A stretch of DNA of 64,000 bases, from positions 62,001 through 126,000 of the forward strand of contig NZ_QTPO01000009.1 in the NCBI RefSeq assembly GCF_003853645.1. Direction: 5' to 3'. Positions 28,432 through 38,498 of the stretch are shown here, piece by piece (position 1 is the first letter of the stretch; every line of letters starts with the position of its first letter). The notes beneath the pieces were generated by a model. The model did not search any database. It had not been told where the DNA came from and saw only the letters and a list, made by a program, of their open reading frames with translations. Both the position numbers and the translations under genes were made by a program. Origin of the DNA: Burkholderia sp. Bp9143 (GTDB lineage Bacteria > Pseudomonadota > Gammaproteobacteria > Burkholderiales > Burkholderiaceae).

Positions 28432-28800
28432 TTACACTCTCCAGAGAATCTGCGCGGCGTAGCCCGCACATGCGAGCAGCCAGACGATGGTCAGCGATTG
28501 CAGCAGCAGGCGCACACCGACGGGCTTCACGTAGTCCATCCAGATGTCGCGCACGCCGACCCATGCGTGGTAGAAGAGGGAAAGCAGCGTCACGAAGGTC
28601 GCGAGCTTCATCCATTGCGCGGAGAAGATCGATGCCCAGCCTTCGTACGAGAAGTCATGCGCGCCGAAGAACAGGACGAGCAGAATGACCGTGTAGACCG
28701 CCATGATCGTGGCGGTGACGCGCTGCGCGAGCCAGTCGCGCAGGCCGTAGTGAGCGCCGACGACGAGGCGCTTCGAGCCGATTCGGTTATTGGCTGCCAT
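28432..28800 (-). CDS. sdhD: Succinate dehydrogenase membrane anchor subunit
   Basis: 122-residue membrane protein with three hydrophobic helices (about 28-47, 62-80, 95-115). RDWLAQRVTATIMAVYTV and LFYHAWVGVRDIWMDYV contain residues expected near the quinone site and the heme-facing His. It anchors SdhAB with SdhC. ATG at 28800, 4 bp after sdhC. Confidence 0.95.
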   Translation of the reverse strand: MAANNRIGSKRLVVGAHYGLRDWLAQRVTATIMAVYTVILLVLFFGAHDFSYEGWASIFSAQWMKLATFVTLLSLFYHAWVGVRDIWMDYVKPVGVRLLLQSLTIVWLLACAGYAAQILWRV

Positions 28801-28804
28801 TTTC

Positions 28805-29221
28805 TTAGAATGCTCCGAACAGTTTGAGTGCCATGGCGATCGTCAGCGCGATCGAGACGACAAAGACGACGACGGCCGTCCGCTTGCCGCCTTCCTTCGA
28901 GACGGCGTCGTGGTTGACGTCCATCAGCAGGTGGCGAATGCCGGCGCAGAAATGGTGGAGGAACGCCCAGGACAGCGCGAGGACGATCAGCTTGACGACG
29001 ATGTTGGAGAGGAATTGCTTGAAGACTTCGAAGCTGAGTTCGGACGTCAGGCTCTGGTCCAGGAGGAACAGCAGGAACGGCAGGAACAGGAACAGCAGCG
29101 CGCCGCTGACTCGGTGGAGAATCGACAATATCGCCGCCAGCGGCATGCGATATTTCAACGTGATGTCGCCGATTCCGATGTTCCGGTATTCCGGCCTCGG
29201 CTTTCTTACTGCGTCAGTCAT
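28805..29221 (-). CDS. sdhC: Succinate dehydrogenase cytochrome b556 subunit
   Basis: 138-residue heme-binding anchor with three membrane helices. RPEYRNIGIGDITLKYRMPL leads to SILHRVSGALLF (quinone-site Ser/Arg region), and HHFCAGIRHLLMDVNH carries the axial heme His. First gene of the sdhCDABE-gltA run; AGGGG lies ahead of the ATG at 29221. Confidence 0.97.
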   Translation of the reverse strand: MTDAVRKPRPEYRNIGIGDITLKYRMPLAAILSILHRVSGALLFLFLPFLLFLLDQSLTSELSFEVFKQFLSNIVVKLIVLALSWAFLHHFCAGIRHLLMDVNHDAVSKEGGKRTAVVVFVVSIALTIAMALKLFGAF

Positions 29222-29256
29222 GCTAGACCCCTACTATGTTGTCACACTAATCCGCG

Positions 29257-29262
29257 ATTTTA
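29257..29262 (-). promoter_or_regulatory. Candidate -10 box of the sdh operon
   Basis: TAAAAT on the minus strand, 35 bp before the sdhC start, in an A/T-rich patch that also contains TATAAA a little further upstream. No convincing -35 was found, so the exact promoter is uncertain. Confidence 0.35.
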
Positions 29263-29391
29263 GCGCCTTTTTATATCGCGCTGCAGCGAAAGTCTGCTCT
29301 GGATCGTTACGCGAACGAGAATAAAGGCGGCCCGAAACGTGCTACGCGAACATGGGGAGTGCGCGTGCACGCTGCTTGTGCCGATACGTCG

Positions 29392-30216
29392 TCAGCTCAA
29401 GTCATTCTGATAGTAATACCCGGTCGTGACGTACCAGCCGCGCCGCACTTCCACCGGCCGGTCTCCGTATGTATAGGACACGCGCTCGACCGACAGCAAC
29501 GGGAAACCCGCCGGCACGTGCAGCAGGTCGGCCACCGCCGGCTCCGCCGCCACCGCGCGGATCTTCTCTGTCGCGCGGATCATCCGCGTGCCGAACTCCG
29601 TCTCGAACATCGCGTAGAGCGGGCCCTTGTACTCGCTCAGACGCTCGAACGTGAGCCCGCGGAACATCGCGCCCGGCAGCCAGATCTCGTCCAGCACCGT
29701 CGCTTCGTTCTCGAACTCCAGCAGGCGACGCACCTGCACGACCGGATCGGCCGGCTTCAGGTCGAGCTGCCGCGCGATCTCGGCCGGCGCGCGCAGGCGC
29801 CGGCATTCGAGCAGGCGGCTCACGTGCGGATGCTCGGCACCGTCGTCGGCCAGCAGACGCAGGAAACGGAACTGCGCGCGATCCTCGTTGTGCGTCGCAA
29901 CAAACGTACCCTTGCCCTGCCGCCGGACCACGAGGTTTTCCGCGGCCAGTTCGTCGATCGCCTTGCGAACGGTGCCCTGGCTGACCTTGTAACGGGCCGC
30001 GAGCTCCACTTCGCTGGGAATGATCTCGCCCGGCTTCCATTCACCGGATTCGAGACTTTGCGTGATCAATGACTTGATCTGCTGGTATAACGGACTGAAG
30101 GTCGGCGACGGCGAAGCGGCAGGCGCCGGCACGGAATCGCCCGCGCCCGGCTGCCCTGGGCCGCCTGCGCCGGTCGGATTCGCGTTGTTCGCCTGGTTCG
30201 ATGTCATGGCGCGCAT
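29392..30216 (-). CDS. GntR-family (HutC/UTRA) transcriptional regulator
   Basis: About 274 residues: a Pro/Ala-rich head, a winged helix-turn-helix (PLYQQIKSLITQSLESGEW, YKVSQGTVRKAIDELAAENL, RRQGKGTFVATH) and a C-terminal UTRA ligand domain (DEIWLPGAMFRGL, LLSVERVSYTYGDRPVEVRRGWY). Start uncertain between ATGs at 30216 and 30207. It separates the sdh-gltA run from the divergent mdh-acnA run, and a perfect palindrome lies in the shared promoter region. A role in TCA-cycle control is inferred from position. Confidence 0.9.
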   Translation of the reverse strand: MRAMTSNQANNANPTGAGGPGQPGAGDSVPAPAASPSPTFSPLYQQIKSLITQSLESGEWKPGEIIPSEVELAARYKVSQGTVRKAIDELAAENLVVRRQGKGTFVATHNEDRAQFRFLRLLADDGAEHPHVSRLLECRRLRAPAEIARQLDLKPADPVVQVRRLLEFENEATVLDEIWLPGAMFRGLTFERLSEYKGPLYAMFETEFGTRMIRATEKIRAVAAEPAVADLLHVPAGFPLLSVERVSYTYGDRPVEVRRGWYVTTGYYYQNDLS

Positions 30217-30264
30217 TTCATCACAAACCGCGCTTTTCCGTCCACTCAAATTCCGCAAAACATC

Positions 30265-30280
30265 TGTCTTATATAAGACA
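30265..30280. promoter_or_regulatory. 16-bp perfect palindrome, likely GntR operator
   Basis: TGTCTTATATAAGACA is a perfect palindrome 49 bp from the gntR start and 11 bp upstream of the mdh -35 box. Size and symmetry fit a dimeric GntR regulator. No second copy was noticed in front of sdhC, gltA or acnA. Confidence 0.7.
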
Positions 30281-30291
30281 TATGATACCGT

Positions 30292-30320
30292 TTGACTTTG
30301 GGCCCGCCGGCTCCTACACT
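30292..30320 (+). promoter_or_regulatory. Sigma-70 promoter of mdh
   Basis: TTGACT at 30292-30297 and TACACT at 30315-30320 are separated by exactly 17 bp. Transcription from here gives an mdh leader of about 178 nt. The palindrome at 30265-30280 sits just upstream, where a bound regulator could act. Confidence 0.65.
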
Positions 30321-30504
30321 CCGGGGCGAGCAAGGGTTCGCGGGTGCAAAACGCGTCCCCGGCTACGTGCCACGGCCGTCTCCAGGTTCACCGCGTCTGC
30401 CTTTCGCGAGTCCTCCGCCCTGCTTCAATGCAACGCTACGCGTAACGCGCATAGAATGGCGTTTTGCCTAGCGTCCACCGCTTCACCCGTCCTGGAGATT
30501 TTCA

Positions 30505-31491
30505 ATGGCTAAGCCCGCAAAGCGCGTTGCCGTCACCGGCGCCGCAGGTCAAATCGCTTACTCCCTGCTGTTCCGCATCGCGAACGGCGACCTGCTCGGC
30601 AAGGACCAGCCGGTCATCCTGCAACTGCTCGACCTCCCGCAAGCCCAAGCCGCCGTCAAAGGCGTCGTGATGGAACTCGACGATTGCGCGTTCCCGCTGC
30701 TCGCGGGCGTCGTGATCACCGACGATCCGAAGGTTGCATTCAAGGATGCAGACGTCGCGCTGCTGGTCGGTGCGCGTCCGCGCTCGAAGGGCATGGAGCG
30801 CAAGGACCTGCTGTCGGCGAACGCCGAGATCTTCACGGTCCAGGGCGCCGCGCTGAACGAAGTCGCGAGCCGCGACGTGAAGGTGCTGGTCGTCGGCAAC
30901 CCGGCGAACACCAACGCGTACATCGCGATGAAGTCGGCACCGGATCTGCCGAAGAAGAACTTCACGGCGATGCTGCGCCTCGACCACAACCGCGCGCTGT
31001 CGCAACTCGCCGCCAAGTCGGGCAAGCCGGTCGCATCGATCGAGAAGCTCGCCGTGTGGGGCAACCACTCGCCGACGATGTACCCCGACTTCCGCTTCGC
31101 GACCGTCGAAGGCGAGTCGCTGCTGAAGCTGATCAACGACGACGTGTGGAACCGCGACACGTTCATCCCGACCGTCGGCAAGCGCGGCGCGGCGATCATC
31201 GAAGCGCGCGGCCTGTCGTCGGCAGCGTCGGCAGCCAACGCGGCGATCGACCACGTGCGTGACTGGGTTCTCGGCACGAACGGCAAGTGGGTCACGATGG
31301 GCATCCCGTCGGACGGCTCGTACGGCATCCCCGAAGACATCATCTACGGTGTGCCGGTCGTCTGCGAAAACGGTGAGTACAAGCGCATCGAAGGCCTGGA
31401 AATCGACGCATTCTCGCGCGAGAAGATGGACGGCACGCTGGCCGAACTGCTCGAAGAGCGCGACGGCGTCGCCCACCTGCTGAAGAACTAA
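30505..31491 (+). CDS. mdh: Malate dehydrogenase (NAD)
   Basis: Oxidises malate to oxaloacetate. The 328 residues are of the longer MDH group: [20 protein letters not shown] (NAD loop), [16 protein letters not shown] with catalytic-loop arginines, [14 protein letters not shown], and [13 protein letters not shown] with the catalytic His. GGAG precedes the ATG at 30505. First gene of the plus-strand TCA run. Confidence 0.98.
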
Positions 31492-31536
31492 GCAGGCCGC
31501 ATGGCCGGGCCGCCTCCGGGCGGTCCGGTCACGGCA

Positions 31537-31570
31537 CGGGCGGCGGGGCTGCAGCCGGCCCCGCCGCCCG
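31537..31570 (+). terminator. G+C-rich hairpin after mdh
   Basis: Arms 31537-31548 and 31559-31570 are perfect 12-bp complements with a 10-nt loop. No T tract follows, so it may act as an RNA stabiliser or a weak or Rho-linked stop between mdh and the next gene rather than as a full terminator. Confidence 0.45.
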
Positions 31571-31675
31571 ATCCGATCCGCGCACGTTTTGCCGCTCCAG
31601 GCGCCCCGCGCACCGGCCCAGAACGCGCCCGAATCCGATTTTCTCCACGTTGCCCGCTTCCTTGACGTAGAAGAG

Positions 31676-32683
31676 ATGTCCGCGCTCACTCCTGCACAAG
31701 TGCTGTACGACGGGGCGTCCCCGCCCGCGATCCTGCCCTGCTGCGATCACTACGCGGGCAGCGAGAAGCTGATGCGCAAGTCGCTCGCGCTCCAGGCCGA
31801 ACTCGGCCCCGTGTTCGACATCACGCTCGACTGCGAGGACGGCGCGGCCGTCGGCCAGGAAGCCGCGCACGCACAGCGCGTCGCCGAATTCCTCGGCAGC
31901 GCCGAGAACCGCTTCGGGCGGGTCGGCGTCCGCATCCACGACTTTTCCCATCCCCACTGGCGCGACGACGTGCGCATCGTGCTGCGCGCCGCGCGCGCAC
32001 CGGCCTACGTCACGCTGCCGAAGATCGCGAGCGCCGCCGATGCGGCCGAGATGGTCGCGTTCATCGAAGGCACGCGCCGCGAGCTTGGCGTCGCGCAGCC
32101 GATCCCGGTCGACGTGCTGGTCGAGACGCACGGCGCGCTCGCGCAGGCTGCCGCCCTCGCCGCGCTGCCGCTGGTCGGCACGCTGAGCTTCGGGCTGATG
32201 GACTTCGTGTCCGCGCATCACGGCGCGATTCCCGATGCGGCGATGCGCTCGCCCGGCCAGTTCGACCACCCGCTCGTGCGCCGCGCGAAGCTGGAAATCG
32301 CCGCGGCCTGCCACGCGCACGGCAAGACGCCGTCGCACAACGTGACGACGGAAGTGCGCGACATGGCCGTCGTCGCCGGCGACGCACGCCGCGCGCGCGA
32401 CGAGTTCGCGTTCACGCGGATGTGGAGCATCCATCCCGCGCAGATCCGCCCGATCGTCGACGCATTCGCGCCGCGCACCGATGAAGTCGCGCTGGCCGCC
32501 GAGATCCTGCTGGCCGCGCAGGCCGCCGACTGGGGCCCGACGCGCCATGGCGATACGCTGCACGACCGCGCGAGCTACCGCTATTACTGGTCGGTGCTGC
32601 GCCGCGCGCGGGCGACCGGCCAGCCGGTGCCGGCCGAAGCCGCGCCGCTATTCGGCACGGACCCCGCCGGAGATGCGCGGTGA
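31676..32683 (+). CDS. HpcH/HpaI-type CoA ester lyase (CitE-like)
   Basis: TIM-barrel lyase of 335 residues related to the citrate lyase beta subunit and to malyl/citramalyl-CoA lyases. Key segments are FDITLDCEDGAAVGQEAA (metal-binding acids), RVGVRIHDFSHPHW, LVETHGALAQAA and RMWSIHPAQIRPIV. No citrate lyase alpha or gamma genes are nearby, so a stand-alone acyl-CoA lyase is more likely than true citrate lyase. The ATG at 31676 is preferred to a TTG start 29 codons upstream. It lies 184 bp after mdh. Confidence 0.88.
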   Translation: MSALTPAQVLYDGASPPAILPCCDHYAGSEKLMRKSLALQAELGPVFDITLDCEDGAAVGQEAAHAQRVAEFLGSAENRFGRVGVRIHDFSHPHWRDDVRIVLRAARAPAYVTLPKIASAADAAEMVAFIEGTRRELGVAQPIPVDVLVETHGALAQAAALAALPLVGTLSFGLMDFVSAHHGAIPDAAMRSPGQFDHPLVRRAKLEIAAACHAHGKTPSHNVTTEVRDMAVVAGDARRARDEFAFTRMWSIHPAQIRPIVDAFAPRTDEVALAAEILLAAQAADWGPTRHGDTLHDRASYRYYWSVLRRARATGQPVPAEAAPLFGTDPAGDAR

Positions 32684-32850
32684 GCGCGCGCCGACACACG
32701 AATTTCATCGAATCACCGGAGCGCAAACCCGAGACAGGTTTGCAAAACGACAAAAAACGTAACCGAGCCCGAAAACCTGAAATATGCGCGGCCAAATAGG
32801 TGAAAATAGCGGCCGCTGCGCGCTTCCGGGGCGCGTGCAGTTTCAAACCG

Positions 32851-32872
32851 GCCGGCAGTGTCAGCTGCCGGC
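32851..32872 (+). other. 8-bp hairpin ahead of the periplasmic protein gene
   Basis: GCCGGCAG at 32851-32858 pairs with CTGCCGGC at 32865-32872. It lies 35 bp before the ATG at 32907 and could be the 3' end of the lyase transcript or a leader structure. No T tract. Confidence 0.4.
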
Positions 32873-32906
32873 CCTTGTCAACTGATTATCGAAAGGTTCT
32901 GACTCC

Positions 32907-33413
32907 ATGAAGAAACTCCTGATCGCTACCGCCATCGGCGCGTTGTCCGCCACGATGCTGGTGTCGGCTCCGAGCGCGTTCGCCCAGGATACGGCGACCG
33001 CGAAGAAGACGGCCAAGCGCCCGGCGCCGGCCAAGCGCATCGTTCCGCGCAGCAAGAAGGCCCAGGCGCGTGCCGCCGCCAAGGTCGATCCGGTGCCGGA
33101 AGGCGCAACCAAGTGGTCGTGCAAGGAAGGCCTGTCGTTCGACCTCGCCGGCGACATGAAACGTGACCAGGTCGTCACGGTTCACTGGGCGAAGAAGAAC
33201 TACAAGCTTCCGCGTCAGGCTACGACGACGGGTGCCGACACGTTCTACGATCCGGCCGCGGGCTTCAAGCTGGTCGTGATCCCGAGCAAGGCGATGCTGT
33301 TCAGCGATGCGAACGGCGGCGAGCGTCTCGCCGACGAATGCGTGACGCAGGAAATGGCGCAAGGCACGCCGGCTCCGACGCAATCGAACGAACTGAAGCC
33401 GGCAACGAACTAA
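32907..33413 (+). CDS. Exported protein with MliC-like C-terminal domain
   Basis: 168 residues with a clear signal peptide ([20 protein letters not shown], cleavage likely after AFA-Q), a Lys/Ala-rich linker, and a compact domain [45 protein letters not shown]. The two cysteines and the YxLPR then AMLF order recall the MliC/PliC lysozyme-inhibitor fold; this is a pattern match only. AAAGG precedes the ATG. It stands between the lyase and the PrpD-family gene. Confidence 0.75.
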   Translation: MKKLLIATAIGALSATMLVSAPSAFAQDTATAKKTAKRPAPAKRIVPRSKKAQARAAAKVDPVPEGATKWSCKEGLSFDLAGDMKRDQVVTVHWAKKNYKLPRQATTTGADTFYDPAAGFKLVVIPSKAMLFSDANGGERLADECVTQEMAQGTPAPTQSNELKPATN

Positions 33414-33435
33414 GCGCGTTCTCCCAGGCCCCTCG

Positions 33436-34887
33436 ATGTCCGCCTCGGTCTCCAACGTCCGCCCCGCTCCGGATTCCGTACTCGTCGATATCGTCGACTA
33501 CGTGCTGAACCCCGGCATCGACAGCGCGCTCGCGCTGGAGACGGCGCGTCATTGCCTGATCGACACGCTCGGATGCGGACTCGAGGCGCTGTCCTACCCT
33601 GCCTGCACCAAGCTGCTCGGCCCTGTCGTGCCCGGCACGATCGTGCCGAACGGCGCGAAGGTGCCCGGCACGTCCTTCCAGCTCGATCCCGTCCAGGCCG
33701 CTTTCGACATCGGCGCGATGATCCGCTGGCTGGACTTCAACGACACCTGGCTCGCCGCCGAATGGGGTCATCCGTCCGACAACCTCGGCGGGATCCTGGC
33801 GACGGCCGACTGGCTGTCCCGCACGGCCGTCGCGGCCGGCAGGAAGCCGCTTGCCATGCGCGACGTGCTCGTCGCGATGATCCAGGCCCACGAGATCCAG
33901 GGCTGCCTCGCACTCGAGAATTCGTTCAACGCGGTCGGGCTCGACCACGTGCTGCTCGTGAAGGTCGCATCGACGGCCGTCGTCGGCCGCCTGCTCGGGC
34001 TCACGCGCGACGAGCTGATCAACGCGGTATCCAACGCATTCGTCGACGGCCAGGCGCTGCGCACCTACCGCCACGCGCCGAACACCGGTTCGCGCAAGTC
34101 CTGGGCGGCCGGCGACGCGACGTCCCGCGCGGTGCGCCTCGCGCTGATCGCGAAAACGGGTGAAATGGGCTACCCGTCGGCGCTCACCGCGAAAACCTGG
34201 GGCTTCTACGACGTGCTGTTTGACGGACAGCCGTTCCGCTTCCAGCGCCCGTACGGCACGTACGTGATGGAGAACGTGCTGTTCAAGATCGCGTTCCCCG
34301 CCGAATTCCATGCGCAGACGGCCGCCGAGGCCGCGCTGCAGCTGCACGCGCAGCTCGCCGCGGCGGGCCGCACGACCGACGAGATCAGCCGGATCACGAT
34401 CCGCACGCACGCGGCCGCGATCCGCATCATCGACAAGCAGGGGCCGCTCGCCAATCCGGCCGACCGCGATCACTGCATCCAGTACATGGTCGCCGTGCCT
34501 CTGCTGTTCGGCCGGCTGACCGCGGCCGACTACGAAGACGCGGTCGCCGCCGATCCGCGCATCGACGCGCTGCGCGCGAAAACCGCGTGCGTCGAGGATC
34601 CGCAGTTCACGAAGGATTACCATGACCCGGCCAAGCGATCGATCGCGAATGCGCTGACGATCGAATTCGCGGACGGATCGAAGCTTGCCGAAGTGGCGGT
34701 CGAATACCCGATCGGCCATCAGCGACGCCGTGCGGACGGCATCCCGCTCCTGGTCGACAAGTTCCGGACCAACCTCGCCCGCCGTTTCCCGGCAAAGCAG
34801 CAACAAGCGATTCTCGACGTGTCGCTGGACCAGGCAAAGCTCGAAGCGATGCCGGTCGATGAGTACGTCGATCTGTATGTGATATAG
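33436..34887 (+). CDS. prpD: MmgE/PrpD-family dehydratase (2-methylcitrate dehydratase type)
   Basis: 483-residue member of the MmgE/PrpD family, which dehydrates 2-methylcitrate in propionate breakdown and can also act on citrate. Visible features are [20 protein letters not shown] (active-site region), [35 protein letters not shown] and [12 protein letters not shown]. The other prp genes are not adjacent; instead it precedes acnA, whose product can complete the hydration. ATG at 33436, 22 bp after the exported-protein gene, so likely cotranscribed. The stop touches the left arm of a large inverted repeat. Confidence 0.9.
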   Translation: MSASVSNVRPAPDSVLVDIVDYVLNPGIDSALALETARHCLIDTLGCGLEALSYPACTKLLGPVVPGTIVPNGAKVPGTSFQLDPVQAAFDIGAMIRWLDFNDTWLAAEWGHPSDNLGGILATADWLSRTAVAAGRKPLAMRDVLVAMIQAHEIQGCLALENSFNAVGLDHVLLVKVASTAVVGRLLGLTRDELINAVSNAFVDGQALRTYRHAPNTGSRKSWAAGDATSRAVRLALIAKTGEMGYPSALTAKTWGFYDVLFDGQPFRFQRPYGTYVMENVLFKIAFPAEFHAQTAAEAALQLHAQLAAAGRTTDEISRITIRTHAAAIRIIDKQGPLANPADRDHCIQYMVAVPLLFGRLTAADYEDAVAADPRIDALRAKTACVEDPQFTKDYHDPAKRSIANALTIEFADGSKLAEVAVEYPIGHQRRRADGIPLLVDKFRTNLARRFPAKQQQAILDVSLDQAKLEAMPVDEYVDLYVI

Positions 34888-35171
34888 GGGGCTGTTTGCG
34901 GATGAAACGTGCATGCGAATGCCCCAAATCGGCCGCAGGACAAGGAGTGAGGAGCGCCGTTTGGCCGTGCCAAACAAGCGACGAACGACGCCGTCATGCG
35001 GCCGATTTGGGGCATTCCCGTGGAATGGAATATAAATTTGGGGTTGCCCCGAGAAAGGCCGCTCGCTGCGTCACGCTCCTTGCGAATACGTCCAGTATTC
35101 GCTGCGTCGCAGTCCTTGCGAGCGGCCTTTCTCGGGGCAACGCATGCACGTTTCATCCGCAAACAGCCCCC
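34887..35171. repeat. 285-bp element of nested perfect inverted repeats
   Basis: Outer arms 34887-34917 and 35141-35171 are perfect 31-bp inverted repeats. Inside, 34918-34937 pairs with 34997-35016 (20 bp) and 35043-35065 with 35119-35141 (23 bp); each inner arm has its own small hairpin (34959-34965/34969-34975 and 35082-35089/35095-35102). The RNA or single strand would fold as a three-way junction. No reading frame is convincing. It begins at the prpD stop and ends 52 bp before acnA. No second copy was noticed in this window. Confidence 0.95.
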
Positions 35172-35223
35172 TTGTCAGATACAGGACTCTTTGTTTCCTA
35201 GCCTTAAACCCAGGAAAATCACC

Positions 35224-37941
35224 ATGGCCCACAATCTCCACAAGACCCTCAAGGAATTCGACAGCGGTTCCGGCAAAGGCAAGTTCTACTCGCTGCCGCA
35301 GCTCGGCAAGGAACTGAAGACGAAGATCGAGCGCCTCCCGGTGTCGATCCGTATCGTGCTCGAGTCCGTGCTGCGCAACTACGACGGCAAGAAGATCACC
35401 GAAGAACACATCGAGCAGCTCGCGAACTGGAAGCCGACCGCGAAGCGCGTCGACGAGATTCCGTTCGTGGTGTCGCGCGTCGTGCTGCAGGACTTCACGG
35501 GCGTGCCGCTGCTCGCCGACATCGCGGCCATGCGCGGCGTCGCGGAGCGTTCGGGCAAGAATCCGAAGAAGATCGAGCCGCTGGTTCCGGTCGATCTCGT
35601 CGTCGACCACTCGGTCCAGATCGACTACTTCCGCCAGAAAGACGCACTCGACCTGAACATGAAGCTGGAATTCCAGCGCAACAACGAGCGCTACCAGTTC
35701 ATGAAGTGGGGCATGCAGGCGTTCGACACGTTCAAGGTCGTGCCGCCGGGCGTCGGCATCGTCCACCAGGTGAACCTCGAGTATCTCGCGCGCGGCGTCC
35801 ACAAGAAGGCGGACGGCGGCGACACCGTGTACTACCCGGATACCCTCGTCGGCACGGACAGCCACACGACGATGATCAACGGCATCGGCGTGGTCGGCTG
35901 GGGCGTGGGCGGCATCGAGGCTGAAGCCGGCATGCTCGGCCAGCCGGTGTACTTCCTGACGCCGGACGTCGTCGGCGTCGAGTTGAAGGGCAAGCTGCGC
36001 GAAGGCGTGACGGCCACCGACCTGGTGCTGACGATCACCGAAATGCTGCGCAAGGAGAAGGTCGTCGGCAAGTTCGTCGAATTCTTCGGCGAAGGCACGA
36101 AGTCGCTGTCGCTGCCGGACCGCGCGACGATCGGCAACATGGCGCCGGAATACGGCGCGACGATGGGCTTCTTCCCGGTCGACGAAAAGACGATCGACTA
36201 CTTCGAGGGCACGGGCCGCACGAAGGCGGAAATCGCCGCGTTCGAGAACTACTTCAAGGCCCAGAAGCTGTTCGGCATTCCGAAGGCCGGCGACATCGAC
36301 TACACGAAGACGGTGACGCTCGACCTGGCAACGGTCGCCCCGTCTCTGGCCGGCCCGAAGCGCCCGCAGGACCGCATCGAGATCGGCAACGTCAAGTCGA
36401 CGTTCACCGACCTGTTCTCGAAGCCGGTCGCGGAAAACGGCTTCGCGAAGAAGGCGGACGACCTGAACGCGCAGTACACGACGACCAACGGCGTCGACGT
36501 GAAGAACGGCGACGTGCTGATCGCCGCGATCACGTCGTGCACGAACACGTCGAACCCGAGCGTGCTGCTGGCCGCCGGCCTGCTCGCGAAGAAGGCCGTC
36601 GAAGCCGGCCTGACCGTCGCGCCGCACATCAAGACGTCGCTCGCGCCGGGATCGCGCATCGTCACCGAATACCTGACGAAGACGGGCCTGCTGCCCTACC
36701 TCGCGAAGCTCGGCTTCGAAGTCGCCGCCTACGGCTGCACGACCTGTATCGGCAACGCGGGCGACCTGACGCCGGAACTGAACGAAGCGATCACGAAGAA
36801 CGACATCGTCGCGGCAGCCGTGCTGTCGGGCAACCGTAACTTCGAGGCGCGTATCCACCCGAACATCCGCGCGAACTTCCTCGCGTCGCCGCCGCTGGTC
36901 GTCGCCTATGCGATCGCCGGCAACATCACGCGCGACCTGATGACCGAGCCGGTCGGCAAGGGCAAGGACGGTTACGACATCTACCTCGGCGACATCTGGC
37001 CGACGAGCGAGGAAATCCACGCGCTGCTCAAGTTCGCGCTCGACCCGAAGAAGTTCGAGGACAACTACGCGAAGCTGACCAAGAAGGGCGACCTCTGGAG
37101 CAAGATCGAGGGCGAGACGGGCCAGGTCTACGACTGGCCGAAGTCGACCTACATCGCCGAGCCGCCGTTCTTCGGCAACGACTTCTCGATGGAGCCGGCC
37201 GCCTCGATCCCGACCGTCAAGGGCGCGCGCGCACTGGGCATCTTCGGTGACTCGGTCACGACCGACCACATCAGCCCGGCAGGCTCGATCAAGGAAGACT
37301 CGCCGGCAGGCAAGTGGCTGAAGGAGAACGGCGTGCAGAAGGCCGACTTCAACAGCTACGGCTCGCGCCGCGGCAACCACGACGTGATGATGCGCGGCAC
37401 GTTCGCGAACGTCCGGATCAAGAACCTGATGATCCCGGCAAAGGCAGACGGCACGCGCGTCGAAGGCGGCCTGACGATTCACCAGCCGAGCGGCGAACAG
37501 CAGTCGATCTACGACGCCGCGATGCAGTACGTCTCGGCCGACACGCCGACCGTCGTGTTCGCGGGCGAAGAGTACGGCACGGGCTCGTCGCGCGACTGGG
37601 CCGCGAAGGGCACGCAACTGCTCGGCGTGAAGGCCGTGATCGCACGCAGCTTCGAGCGGATCCACCGCTCGAACCTGGTCGGCATGGGCGTGCTGCCGCT
37701 GCAGTTCAAGGGCGCGGACAGCATCCAGTCGCTCGGCATCACCGGCGAAGAGACCTACGACATCGAAGGCCTCGGCGACGACTTCAAGCCGCAGCAGGAT
37801 GTCACGCTCGTGATCCACCGCAAGGATGGCGAAACGACCCGCGTGCCGGTGCTGCTGCGCATCGATACGCCGATCGAAGTCGACTACTACAAGCACGGTG
37901 GTATCCTGCCGTTCGTGCTGCGCTCGCTGCTCGCAGCGTAA
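35224..37941 (+). CDS. acnA: Aconitate hydratase A
   Basis: [4Fe-4S] enzyme that isomerises citrate to isocitrate. The 905 residues match bacterial AcnA/IRP-type length. Cluster cysteines lie in [13 protein letters not shown] and [29 protein letters not shown] and the swivel-domain [15 protein letters not shown] are present. The frame is open through the upstream repeat, but the ATG at 35224 gives [15 protein letters not shown] with AGGAAAATC ahead. A strong terminator follows. Confidence 0.98.
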   Translation: MAHNLHKTLKEFDSGSGKGKFYSLPQLGKELKTKIERLPVSIRIVLESVLRNYDGKKITEEHIEQLANWKPTAKRVDEIPFVVSRVVLQDFTGVPLLADIAAMRGVAERSGKNPKKIEPLVPVDLVVDHSVQIDYFRQKDALDLNMKLEFQRNNERYQFMKWGMQAFDTFKVVPPGVGIVHQVNLEYLARGVHKKADGGDTVYYPDTLVGTDSHTTMINGIGVVGWGVGGIEAEAGMLGQPVYFLTPDVVGVELKGKLREGVTATDLVLTITEMLRKEKVVGKFVEFFGEGTKSLSLPDRATIGNMAPEYGATMGFFPVDEKTIDYFEGTGRTKAEIAAFENYFKAQKLFGIPKAGDIDYTKTVTLDLATVAPSLAGPKRPQDRIEIGNVKSTFTDLFSKPVAENGFAKKADDLNAQYTTTNGVDVKNGDVLIAAITSCTNTSNPSVLLAAGLLAKKAVEAGLTVAPHIKTSLAPGSRIVTEYLTKTGLLPYLAKLGFEVAAYGCTTCIGNAGDLTPELNEAITKNDIVAAAVLSGNRNFEARIHPNIRANFLASPPLVVAYAIAGNITRDLMTEPVGKGKDGYDIYLGDIWPTSEEIHALLKFALDPKKFEDNYAKLTKKGDLWSKIEGETGQVYDWPKSTYIAEPPFFGNDFSMEPAASIPTVKGARALGIFGDSVTTDHISPAGSIKEDSPAGKWLKENGVQKADFNSYGSRRGNHDVMMRGTFANVRIKNLMIPAKADGTRVEGGLTIHQPSGEQQSIYDAAMQYVSADTPTVVFAGEEYGTGSSRDWAAKGTQLLGVKAVIARSFERIHRSNLVGMGVLPLQFKGADSIQSLGITGEETYDIEGLGDDFKPQQDVTLVIHRKDGETTRVPVLLRIDTPIEVDYYKHGGILPFVLRSLLAA

Positions 37942-37998
37942 GCGCCCTGCTTTTGCAGGTGCCGCAGCCGCCTCGCGGCGGTTGCGGCCGATTTGGAT

Positions 37999-38025
37999 GC
38001 CCGACCTCGTGTCGGGCTTTTTTTT
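37999..38025 (+). terminator. Intrinsic terminator of acnA
   Basis: GCCCGAC (37999-38005), a 5-nt loop and GTCGGGC (38011-38017), then eight T. A classic Rho-independent terminator 58 bp after the acnA stop; another G+C-rich hairpin lies just before it. Confidence 0.95.
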
Positions 38026-38057
38026 GCACGCGGGTTGCGCACCGACGCGCCCGCTCG

Positions 38058-38498
38058 TTACGCGGCCTTGTCGCCTCGCGTCCTGGTGCCCGCGCCGGCC
38101 CGCGCGTTCTTCTTCAGGTGCGCACGGTTGTAGTCGATCGCCGCGCGAACGAGGCGCTTCAACGCCCGCTTGTCGAGCTTGTCGCCTTCGAGGAAATCGA
38201 TCGCGCGGCGCGCATTGCCGTCGAGGCCCGCGTTGAACAGCCCGTCGGGGTCGGGCAGGTGCGCGCCGTGCATGAACGTGAGCTTCACCTTGCCCTTGTG
38301 CGCATTCGCGACCGCGATCATCCCGTCGCACTCCCACACCGGGCTGCCCATCCATTTCCATTCCTCGACGATGCCATCGTCGACGGCGAGGATCGTCTCG
38401 CGCAGCTCGGCGAACGTCTTGCCGCGCCAGTCGGCGATCCCCGCGATCAGCGCGTCGATGCGTGCCGACGGCGCCAGCTCCAGGCCGGATGCGCTCAT
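38058..38498 (-). CDS. DUF1801-type small protein
   Basis: 146 residues with DGIVEEWKWMGSPVWECDGMIAVANAHKGKVKLTF split across two strands, a pattern I know from DUF1801 (YdhG-like, frataxin-like fold). The tail is basic. The ATG at 38498 overlaps the stop of the SRPBCC gene as ATGA. Function unknown; such proteins are often found with SRPBCC genes. Confidence 0.8.
   Translation of the reverse strand: MSASGLELAPSARIDALIAGIADWRGKTFAELRETILAVDDGIVEEWKWMGSPVWECDGMIAVANAHKGKVKLTFMHGAHLPDPDGLFNAGLDGNARRAIDFLEGDKLDKRALKRLVRAAIDYNRAHLKKNARAGAGTRTRGDKAA

Noticed and set aside
31676..32683. True citrate lyase beta subunit
   Set aside because: Alpha, gamma and accessory citrate lyase genes are absent; a general CoA ester lyase is safer.
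34887..35171. CRISPR array or tandem repeats
   Set aside because: The repeats are inverted and nested, with no regular spacing of direct repeats.
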